Shown here piece by piece: positions 42,786 to 54,700 of a stretch of DNA of 64,000 bases (the first letter of the stretch is position 1; each line of letters starts with the position of its first letter). Source of the DNA: Undaria pinnatifida (Eukaryota > Sar > Phaeophyceae > Laminariales > Alariaceae); assembly GCA_012845835.1 (NCBI GenBank), contig JABAKD010000028.1, forward strand, positions 1,061,501 through 1,125,500, read 5' to 3'. A program made the translations under genes and the position numbers. The notes below the pieces were generated by a model. That model was not told the DNA's origin and searched no databases. It worked only from the letters and a program-made list of their open reading frames with translations.

Positions 42786-45700
42786 TGTCCGTCACGGGTA
42801 ATGCCGGCATCGGCATGCCCATCATTCTTCTGCACGATGCCGAAGGAGGCATCGTAACGGTGGAGCTCAAGAACGGGGAGGTTTGCCGAGGGGTGCTCGA
42901 CGAAGCCGAGGATAGCATGAACCTCGTGCTCAAGGTATGATACAGTAGTGGCCCCTCTGCAGTGCCGGTTGAGTAGCGCCGGTTGCCCGCTATGATGCCT
43001 GTACAGTCGCTTGGTGCAGGCGGGAATCACCAGTATTAATAGTGGCAGTATGCGGATTAGTGCCGGTGTCCGCTAAAGTACCGGTATTTTTGTATGGCGC
43101 ATACCAGCGTTACAGAGGGACCACTATTAATAGTGGTGTACATGAACCTCGAAGCGTACATGTGATACAACGCTCTTGCTTTCCTATATGCGATTGGTCT
43201 GGTTTGCTGGCTTCTGTATGATATGTTCAGCTTTTCGAATTCCATACGCTTGGCATTGTATGGCCAAATCTCCTTGTTAGTTGTGTTCGCAATGCATATC
43301 CCTGTCGCGTAGTTTTTGACCATAATACTTGTGCCTCTCTAGGATGACGGCTCGGTGTGGACACTGGATGCGCTGGATGTCGCTAAGTAGAAAGGAGAAA
43401 CACATACATAGCTGCATCATGTGGTTGTGAAAAAGTCTAGTGTGCACGTAGTGCGGACGAAACACGTTGACGGCGTTTTCGGGTATTCGTATATACCGAG
43501 AACAGGTGCCAGTATAGAGCCAGGTAGTTCGATCTTTATTTTCGATTGTTGGTGGCACTTCATAGTTTGAATTACGGTGGAATACGAGGTAGCGGTGTTG
43601 CTCGTGTGTACTGGCATGGAGTACTGGAAATTCTTGCAACATGAAAATGAACACAGCAGTACGTGCAACCAGGTACGTGTAGAACGCAAGATAGCATACC
43701 TCCTGGGATTTTCCGAACCGATTTTCTCCATAGCAGGGGGACACACGCACAACCTTAGTAGTGGGTGTGGAACAATCTCGCCGACATGTTTTCTTATAGA
43801 AACGTTCGACGTGGTGTGTTATGTTCCGTTTTACACGGCAAGAATATCATGGCTGGGACACGACAGCCACAATAGCACGGCATGCCAGGCTAACTTGACA
43901 CTTGGCAACACGGGTTTATCGTATGCTATCGTATCATCGACTTGCTAGACCGGTGGGTTAGCAACCATGTCTCAAAAAGCGTTGTTGTTGTTGTTGTTCT
44001 CACATTAACTCGCATAATCAAGTCCGTGGTCGCAGGACAGGCTCCAGTCGCTCTGGAGCTCAGGAATACCCGAGGGAAAAAACACAAACAAACCAAAGGT
44101 GGTACACGCATATATCACAGCTGACGCAATTCATGCCTCCGCCAGAAACATGAAAAAAGTGAAATCGGGAGTCAGCCTACGATGTGCCAGGTCCATACTG
44201 GTGCATACGTCTCACTACTCGCGCCTAGAAAAACTGGAAAAACCGACCATACCGCTTTCCACCCAAGAAAGAATACAACGTATATATTACACGTAGTACC
44301 TATCACTACGCATACGCACGTCAGACGCAAGTCAATTGGAAAAAAGAAACCAAGAAAAGATAAGAAGAAAAAGGAAGGGAAAGGAAAGACGCGGCCCTTG
44401 CGCGTCACTCTGCAGCTTTGCGTCTCTCCGTCTTATGCCATTTCCTTATAACAACTCGGCTCCCTCCTCTACTCGTCGAAACCATCTGCCGGCCTTCTGA
44501 GCAGCCTTTCGCAACCCTTCGAATTTCATTCCAAAGACCGAGATATCCTCCTTCAGATGAGCCAGGCAGTCCTTCTCTTGCCCCCCTGAGTAGCCCTTAC
44601 CCCCAACAAGCTCCCCAACCATCACCCTCTGTGGCAGACGCTTCTCCCCCATACGTGCTACGAATCCCGCAAACAATAGCCTCCGTTTGCGCACTATCGC
44701 CTCTATGCTCTCGGAAGCTGTCTTGGCAAGCGCGTCGGCGTACGATAGGGTGTATTAATGGTCGATATCTCTATTGTGAGACACGTTCCTGGCGTTGTTC
44801 ACACAAACCCATCGTTTGAATGTTGGACATAGGCCATATTTGGCGTCGGCGTGATGGGCAACCCACGTTTCGGGGGTAAACAGTAAACAACTCCATGTCA
44901 GAGTTGGATCATTATTAATCGCGGCCACGAGAGCCGCGGCCTTCGCCGAATTATCCATCGGCAATTACGGCAGCGTATGAAACTCACAGCAGCAGTCACA
45001 GCGAACCACAGCAGCTCCGAGCGAAGACAGAACAATGCTCTCCGAAACCAACGGCAATCTAGATGATCAGAAGGCAGAAATCGACCAGTTTGTACCGCAT
45101 CTTGAACCTGTCTTGCTAGCATTTCTTATTCGTGCGTCGCTTGCATGTCAGCGACTATGTAGACTGATCCAAGGTGCCCCTTAGCTATACGTGTCAGAGT
45201 ACAGGTAGTAACCCACGTTGATCTTTCTGATCAACACTCTAGCTAAAAAGTCTTGCGTGCATGCAAAACACTTGTTCTGCTCGTGCCTCGATAACAATAC
45301 GCTACCTTCTGTACCATATACAATACAAATGGGTTGGAATCAGGACATAGCCGTTGCTGCAGTACAGCAGTACATACTTACTAGGTACCAAGGATCGCAT
45401 TTGTAGTACACAAGGGTTGTAGGACAGCATTTCATCGTGGGCTTCCGTCATTCTCCTTCAGAGATACCTTATTGGAAAGACACACTCGCATCAGGCGGCG
45501 TGCTGTTCTCTCACCCCCCCCCCCCCCCCTCTTCCCTCTTGTCCTTCCGGGCAAACCGGCGTAGTAGAGGCGGGTAGATAATATGAGAGAAAAAAGCCGT
45601 ATCCTCCTCATGTGTAGAGGATAGTTTGTCGTAGGGGAGGCGGCGAGGTATGTTTTTTTTCAAAAGGTAGATGCGTGGAGAAGGTGAAATATAGGAAGAA

Positions 45701-48700
45701 AGTAGAGGTTGAAGATGTCATTCTGCTTGAAGATTCACGAAAAATCCAACAGAAGCAAGCCACGCTTTCTGCCCTTCCCTCACTATTTCCCTCAAAAGCG
45801 CGTGCGGGCGGGTGAGAATAAAAAAAGGCAGCAGAACACCCCAGTTGTACGACACACACGCTGCTGAAGTGGCCAATTTGTGGTAGAAGTCGGGAAATCT
45901 CGATCACATGACAAAAGAGAAACAGAACGCAGAAGCAATGCCATCAAGATACGAGACACTTCAGTCTCTTGTGATATATGCTAATGTGCTCAGGAAAAGG
46001 ATGCATGGAAATACAATGGAAATACTGCAAAAAATCCGACCTTCCCAGGAAGAAGGAAAGAAAAACAGCAGAGAGCTTGTACTGTATGTGCAAAAGTCGC
46101 AAGAAGATAATGAAGTGCCTGTGTTTTTCCAGCAGAGGCGTGTCTCTTACACGTCGCTGTGGCACAACTGAACAAGTGGAAACACGCGAGCAAATCCGAG
46201 AAGACTGTAAAACGGCTGACAAGACCTCTACCTCCACGAGAGGCAACTAACCCCCTGCAGGTCGCTGTGCAACAGCTAAGCGTGTGAAAACTCGAGAGAA
46301 AACAACTGAAAAGGCAGAATATTAGGAGACGGCGAAAAACATAGATGAATGGTATGCCTCAGTTCTTCGTCGTAGGTTGCCGTTGCATGCGGTGGAATGT
46401 AGGTCCAGTGTAAATGGAGACCGGTAGCTTGTGTTGGTGGCGTTGGTGGCCTGTAAAGGCTCGAAGAACGTGAAGGCGGCAATAAAGAGAGGGAGGGGGG
46501 AAGTTGAGAGGTAAATGGTGAGGGCACATGTATTTGAGTTAGAGAGAGAGAGTGTATGGTGCTGCCGCTTGATGCTGAGAACAAACAACGAGGACAATAT
46601 TTTTAGAGATTGCAGCACATGAATAAAAGTGTGTAGACGGCGATAATTGCGTCTAGCAGGAAGGCAATATATGCGGGAAAGCCATTGAGGAGTACATGTA
46701 GGATAAAATTAAGTGCATTCAGTGGGTACCTGCAAGGAGTTAGTTGTCGGAGGAGGCCCCGGAGGATTCCTTCTCCGCGGCGCTCTTTTATTTGTTGGTG
46801 GCAGGCGAGCCGGGGAGGTTGCGCTTGTTCTTGCGCTTGTTTGCTTCCTCGACCATGGCGGCGCGGAAGCTGTTCGTGATGACGGCGCGCTGGAGCAGAA
46901 AGCATGACTGGCAGCGGAGCTCCTCGGTGTCGCCGTCACCGGCCGAAGGGTCGAACTTGGCGGGCGTTATTTACAGAGGAAACACGGGTTCTCATCAGTG
47001 TGGCACTTGGTGATGATGTCGAGGCAAATCTGCCCGTCGACGTGGGCGTATTGGCGTTCGTTTTCCATGCCTTTTGCCCAGTACGTGTTGGCGAGGCCGA
47101 TGGGGCAGCGGCACCGCACGCACAGGAATTGATTTGAAAATTCCTTCGTCCTGGGCATGGGGTCGGACTCGGCCAGGAAGGAGGACGTTGCAGTTGGAAG
47201 TCTCGCACGGCAGACTTGCCTCGACACCATCACCAAGCGCGACACTGATGATAACTGTAGAGGGACCACTACAGCAGTGTTCTTGATGCCGCACACAATG
47301 GGAGAACACCACAGAAGTAGACAGGGTGGCGGTCGCGTCGACTATCACAAAGCAGTGGCAGTGTCTTGTTAATTCGTGATAGTAGCAGCAGCTGCAGCAG
47401 CAGCGCCAGCGCCAGCGCCCAACATGCCCGTACCTGAAACTCGTATACTCGTAGCACTTTTTTGCACACCAAATATATCGGTTGATGGACTACCGAAGAA
47501 GTGTTGACCCGCCAATGTATACGAAGACTTAGACATGCTGTTTTTTGTCCGAAGAGTTCATTGACGGACGCCCGTCAAGGGGAAAGGGTGCCGTCAAGCA
47601 AATTTGTGGTTGGTAAACACCACGAAAAGCCCACACAGAGGACACAACGCACCGGTGGGTCGGACACCCATGGGCCAAACTCACCACAGAGAGATTCAAC
47701 GAGGCTGAAACTTTGTGAGGCTGTTCAGTGTCACGTAAGCTGCGCGATGGGGTGGATTTTAGCGCCAAATGGATTCGGCTTCAAAAAGTGCGTGGTTTGG
47801 AGCTTTCGTGCGAGAGACGATACTCACTCACTCACTCACTCACGGTCTGAAAATTGGGCCAGAAAGCTCTCACGGAACCTTCAGGTTCCTCTGAGAGAAC
47901 TGAGATAGTTGAAAGGGTGCGCCCTACACCAACTTCAGTATATCAGCTGTCTAGTGTCTTATTTATGATTTCCCCGTCTTTTTTTTTGGCTTAAGTTTCT
48001 TGTGGAACTTTTTGTTATGAGAGGGCCTGCAGTGTATAGTAAGCACGCAGGATAACACACCCCTGATTTTTTTTTCCGAGAGGATTTTCTCCAAAACGAA
48101 GGAGGCACGGCGCGCACAACGAAGATGTTGGCTTTGAAAAAGTCTCGTCTATGTTTTTCCACAAACGTGTCGCTCGGTGTTTACTCTTCCAGTCGTGTAC
48201 GCAATCATCTTGGAACTTCGTCCGAGAGGGTGTGATTCGTTGTGTGTTATATTACTTGTATACAGTAGCCGGGTGACGAAATATGCCAACCAACCGGGTT
48301 TTGTCACGCACCAGTCAGGTGCAGAAACGCAGGACTCCTTCAGTTTGCGCACGCGGCTTTATGCCTGTAATGCTCACTTGGACACTGAATGAAATGCATA
48401 TTAATAGCTCATTTTTCCGTACTGCATACCGCCGTGTGTTTGTATAATAAAGTGGAGAAGGTGGCTCTGTAATACGTAGCCAGCTGTATGCCGGGTAATG
48501 GCTAGTTGGCGACTTATGTCAGCGAAGTCACGGCTACGTAAGACACGACAACATAACTATCATTGTACCAATGGACAGCAGTGGTACTCGTTCGCTCGTA
48601 ATGTACGTGAAATAGTGCCGTGTTCATTACTACACTCATAATAAAGTAGTAACAGTTAACGTCTACTGCACACCTCAGTAGCAACACCAGTGACCTATTA

Positions 48701-51700
48701 TGCAACAGCAGTCGCCGATGTTGTCTTCGCACCTAGCCATAAACAGCGTTACAGCAGCACAGCAACTGCTTCGCGCGCCCGTTGGACCTTTCGTAGGGCC
48801 GAGCAACGCAGGTTGTGGCTCTTGATACCCGTAGGTATTCTGAGATACTATTTATAGTTTCTACCTTATGTTTTCTTTGTTGCTGTCGCTATATTATAGC
48901 GATTGCGCGGGCGTACATGCGTTTTTACAACCCTCTTGTTGTCGTTGCTATAATCTTCGCTGTACTTTTCATTCGCTAAGCGAGCAGGACTGCGTAACGA
49001 CCAGGCATTCGGGGTATGACGAGCACGCTGCAGCAGGTCTAGATCTGCGGATGTAAGGTTCTGATTTACGCTTCGCAAGAAAATAGGAACTCCTTTCGAT
49101 GTGGATGCTTCGACCGCCGACCACTAACGCACACAACTTGACAGTTACAAAATTGTATCCTTCTGCGCGAGTTCCTAGCGGCAGCAACTGTTTTTTTTGT
49201 ATTTTTTCGCTCATCCCATCTATTATCCTCGCGCTTTTTCTTTCTCTTTCGCCGTCCCTAGACGTAACTCAGGTCCAGGGTCACGAAACAGGCTCTTCTC
49301 CCCCTTCTACGGTACAAGCCTTCATGTTTGTCGCGGGAAGACTTCAGCCCCTTCTTCCCTCTCGACTCGCATCGAATTGCGCCTGCCCACGCTGCTAGGC
49401 GCTCTTAGCAGTTGATTATTTTTGTTTTACACTATCTCACAGTATTTGCTGCCTTTTTCTGCACCTTGCGAGCAGGACTGCGTGAAGACCGACATTCGAG
49501 GCAAGACAAGCACGCTGCAGCAGCTCTACATACGCGGAAACCAGATCGTCTTCTGCATTGTGCCGGACATGCTCCGGAACGCCCCCATGTTCGCGAGGAT
49601 CAAGCAGTGGAGAAAGTACAAGGGCCACCCCCCCGTCCTGGCGTCCGAGGGGGCCAAGGGACAGCGAGCTGCGATTATGCGCAAAGGTGAGGGACGACGG
49701 TGGGAAGAGGAGGAGGAGGGGGGGGGGTACTCAATTTATACAACTGCGTTGAATACGTCAGCTTTGAGTCCAATCAATTTAAGGGTCGATGCTCACCTAT
49801 GCAAGCTGCGTGACAGATCGGCGGCGCGTTTTACATGCATGGCCGTAGTCGTATGGCCGTAGATCCTCGTAGCCGTACAATGCCGGGACGGAGCACGCCA
49901 AGAGAGGGGGGGGTCGGGGGGCAAAGGGGGGAGTCGCAGCAGCCGTCCCCGTCTGTTGAAGTAAGGGACGATGGTGAGGCGAGTATATATTTTTTTCATG
50001 TATTATATAATACGTACCCGGTACCTGGTACTGCGCGCCAATAGGAGGCATTTTTTCCGCGTGCTAGTCCCAAGTACTAAGTGTATGGGTCTTGTTTTGT
50101 GTAAAATGGGGCGTCCAACCGTGCGAGGCCGAAAATCACGAAGATCGTCCCTATCAGGGCTCATCCGAAGTTCCAAATTTCCCCACAATATGGAAGGTCC
50201 TATAAAAAATATAATACTCGTAGGCGTCCATATTAACGCGATATCATACGTATGTGGCAATCTCTTTGGGGCTCGTCTATCCTTGTGGCACGGCAGCACG
50301 GTGAACCTTCCGAATTCATGCACTAACTGTTACGGGGGGGGGGGGTAGGCGTACCCATTTGTTGCTTGCCTTGGTCAGTTTTGACCATTGGCCACGCATC
50401 CCTTTAGAGACGGAGCACCGTTCCTGCTCCTAACAAGTACACCTTTAGCGTTTGGGCGCTGATTACGCTTTTTCCAAGTATTACATGGAAACTGTTTGCT
50501 TATCCTATCTCCGTCCTGTTTCGCCGTCTGTGGTCACCATCTATCAACCGTTATGGGAGGGGGTGTACTCAGTTTGTGCATGACCGTAGTCGTATGACCA
50601 TAGACCCTCGCATCCCTACTATGCCGGGACGGAGCACGTCGGGTTTTCACCAACCAGGTAGAGAATGCTTGCGCCAAGCGCGAAGCGCCGTGAGGTGTTC
50701 GGCGAGTCGCATGAGGGGTGAACTGCATCCTTCCAAGGACCGCTCGTAAGATGGACTTCGGCACTTTGTGCCTACTCTCTCGCTTATGGACGACAGCGCC
50801 AATAAGTTACTCTGTTTTCTGGTGTGGCCACTCCAAAGACAGCAATGGGTATTACTACGTAACCGCTTCGTGAGTGCCTTACCATAGTCACACTACGTGA
50901 TGCGATTATTCCCTTTGTGGGGAGTTGGGGTTCTCCACCCCGCACGATATGATCTAACTCGATACCATCATGGTGACCAAGAAAAAAAACAAAAAACACA
51001 AAACGTTATGGACAGGGGAGCTATTGCGCTTTTCCCTTTTCGGAACAAGGTTAATCGTAAATCTCCTTCGTGACATCATATCCTAGCTTTGAAGCGATCG
51101 ACACTGGTGAGGTATATTTAAAAAATGAAAACACACACTTCAGCTGTGAGATCGACCAAGAAGGTTTTTGATTAAAACTCAGCTTTGCAAGCTGCGCGTG
51201 ATACTTCGATCGCGCGGTGCCGGTCGCCCCGGTGGCGTATCAGGTTATCCCCGAACCTGGTATAGGTCAGATTTGTGAGTTCGAATCCCCCCGAGTGCAT
51301 ACTCGTATGAGTTCGTGGGGACTTTTTCTTGCGCATGAATTGACTTGCGGACACGCGAGAGCGTGAGTTAGCAACACTCGATGAAAAATCGGCGAGCAGT
51401 GGGATTGCAAACACTATGCGCGATAAAAATTGAAGGCAAGAATCGGGGGGAAGAAGGGACGACACCTGTGACCACGCATGCCACGGCTCGTCCAGAAGCT
51501 GGAAAGTACAAGTGTGCGGAAAAAATATATATATATGTATACGTACACCACGCAGCTCTCTTCGCTGACCACAAACCGCAACGTATACAGGCGTCGTCGA
51601 TATTGAGTGGAGTGTTTTTTTTCAAAAGATTCTTAGCACATGTGGGCGGTTGTACGTGGTGTGAACAGGCATGTGTATTCTTCACATTTAACTGATATTT

Positions 51701-54700
51701 CCACCCATCTACATCCACCACAACCAGTGTCCGCGCCCATGCCTCTTACGAGAGACGAGCTCTGTCGTTACAAACTACGAGACCGAGACACACATGGCAA
51801 TGTCATTGACCATCACGCCGTATATTGCAGTGTGTAGCACACCCCTTCGAACGAACGTCAATGCCGATTTTCTCCACATCCGCTGGAATGCAACCCCGAT
51901 CGACGCGTCTATGGAACGGTCTTGACGAGATCTTCCGAAAGCCACCTTTTTCGTTGTTCGTTCTCCAATCATCTTTGGGGGAGATCGAGCATGAAATTCA
52001 TCCGAGGAGGGGGGGTGTTGTACACTGGCATATGCGGTATGCCGTCGTTCTGTCGCGAAAATGTGCAACGAAGTGGATATCAAAGTCCGTTGGCAGCAGG
52101 GATGGCAGTCTAGACGTTGCCCTACGTAATCTCTGATATGATGTCATAACTTATTGCTTATCATTTTTTTTTTTGCTTTTAACCAATCTGCGCGCTTTTT
52201 CTCCCACGTTTTTGTTTCAACCTCACGGATACGTGTATAGGAAACCTCTTTAGATTTTCTCGAAGTTCCAAGCGTCAAACATCAATGACGTACCAGTAAT
52301 AGTTGTCTTATATTATACTACCCTTCTGTTTAACTGCTATTAATATGCTATTGTTGTAGTTGCACGTAGTGAAGGGACGCGGGGCATATCTATCTCTGCG
52401 CACGGCACCCTTTGCTGGCATTGTCATCAGCTCACCAGACAACTCCGAACCGACTGACGCGGCGGCATGACCGCACACATGCCGCCCACGTATGGTACAT
52501 CGATAAATACGGGAATTACACGTAGCGCTGCTGTCTTCGATACCACTGCTGTAGCGATGGAAGTCTGTGCCGCCAGCGCAGACACAGCACACCATCGAGA
52601 CGTTTGGTCGGAAATAATCATGTTCACTTGATATCGTTTTTGTATTTGCTGTGCGTGTTTTAATCACGAGGCAGCTACATTGGTCAATGTTCAATGTCTG
52701 TGTGTATCGTTCCACCGTTCGTTACACGGCGTCAAAATATCGAGCGTTTTATTTGTATCATGCCTGGTATGATACTCTGTTCGTATCGTTCCAACATTTT
52801 AAAACCACGGTTAAAATATGGAGTGTTGCGTGATATCAACAATACCGGCATTATGTATAGCAAGTATGTGGCATACCATACCCTATCTGTGTCGTTCAAG
52901 CGTTCTTCAACCGCCGATAAATTATCGAGTGCTGTGTACCTGAAACGTAATATACAATGACGGCATCCACTTTGGATGTCATTTTAGCATACCTGGCATA
53001 TAGTTTCCCTGCGCAGAATCACTAAATACTACAAAAGCACCCTGTTGACCATGGTACTATTAATAGCAGAGTCGGAGTAATGAGGACTTTTGGGTCCGCG
53101 TGCACGGTGGAAATGTCCTCATATGTATAACTGCATTGTAGCCCAAACCTACCCCACGCAACACTCACTCAAATCGAGCTCCCTCTATGAAATCTTGATG
53201 ACTTGAAAAAAGCGAAGGCATCTCTCCCTATCTTGCTCGTTCATCCGACCCCAGGCTCGCGGCGGTCGGTGCAGTGTGCGTCGTGCACTATGAGCTTGAG
53301 GTCGGCGACAGACAGACGTACAGACAGAGATGCCTGTTTTAGAAAGAAACAAATAACGTGACCCCTCATTTTTTTTTTTCGTTTTTGTACATCCTTGCGT
53401 GTGCGCCTACATACTGTTGTACGTGCGCGACCCAATTACAAAGAGGGTTCCGTGAAGCCTTGGTAGCTCCGCTCCCTCCGCTTCAAGATCCTCATTCGCT
53501 ACAGTGTGTCACCGACCTATATCCTTCACGAGGCCATAAACACCCCGTCACACTCGCGATCAAAGCATCACACACAGCTTGCAAGATGTGTGTCGACAAA
53601 ATCCTCGATCTCACAGCTGACGCGCATATATATTTTTTTATATGAACACTTTTGGGACCCAGACATGGCGCGACCAAGGCCATTCCAATCGCGGTATTTT
53701 ATCAATAGTCTAAATAGTGGGATCACACAGCCGTATAATAGGAAAGACGAATAGCACCCTTCTGTGTGTGTCGGAGATCTCCTTGCCTTGTAGTTTGGGT
53801 ACACGGCCTCAACCTCAGCAGCGCGGGCTGCTTCGTGTAACCGATGCTCTAATCGATACTCGCCTTGGACACTTTTCCCTCTTAACGCCTTTACCGCTGG
53901 AAACCTTTTTATTTCAAATTTACTTGAAAATAGTATAGGGAGGGATTTTGGGGCTTTGAAGGGATTAAGTCGCAAAGGGGTTAAGAGTACAAATATCCAC
54001 GTCTGAGTTGGTGTTGGATGTAACTGCCTGATCATAATTTTTTTCGTGTCTTGTATTTTGTTTTACTTCGGTAAGAGTTCTCCAACAAGGCGGTTTGAGT
54101 GAGGCGGTATCCCGGTGGAAGGCGGCCACAATCGCTTGGCGCGACTGGGGAACTGCACTCATAACCTGGAATGCATTAGGCGGCTTCCCCCACTAAGGCG
54201 GCCACATTTTGCTCTGGCACACCACTGCCTCCCAGGAGACCCTTACAAGTACTCGTGTTAGGTCCTCGTTGTTTCCATGCGGGGTATTTTTCTGGCCTGG
54301 GTTTGTCTCTTACTTTCTCTGTGTTCGTTACTTCCCCTGGATCATATAGTCTAATGGTCGACTTTGCAACAGCTTCATTGCTTTGAGCGACGGGGATGAG
54401 CATGATTAGCTGTGGAAGTTTACGTTCAATTAGCGGCGGGGCGTTTTCATGCCTGTTCCATACCCGGTGGTTATCAACCGATGTTCATGTGTTTGGTATT
54501 CAATCAACGGTTGGAACTACTCGCCCGATGTACGTAGCGAGCCGATTATTACCTTGTTGTGATGACGAAACCTTGGTCGTTTTGTCAGGAAATTCGAGAG
54601 TAGCCACTGCCAATGGCTGTGCGCACTACACCCTCACCATGCAGTTATATGCAGTAGAGCTTACCACTTATTCGAGAAAATGGTTGACGCACACTGTGTA

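Noticed and set aside
53568-54035. 155-codon minus-strand ORF
   Set aside because: It crosses MITE family 2 and a dispersed repeat, so the frame is repeat-derived.
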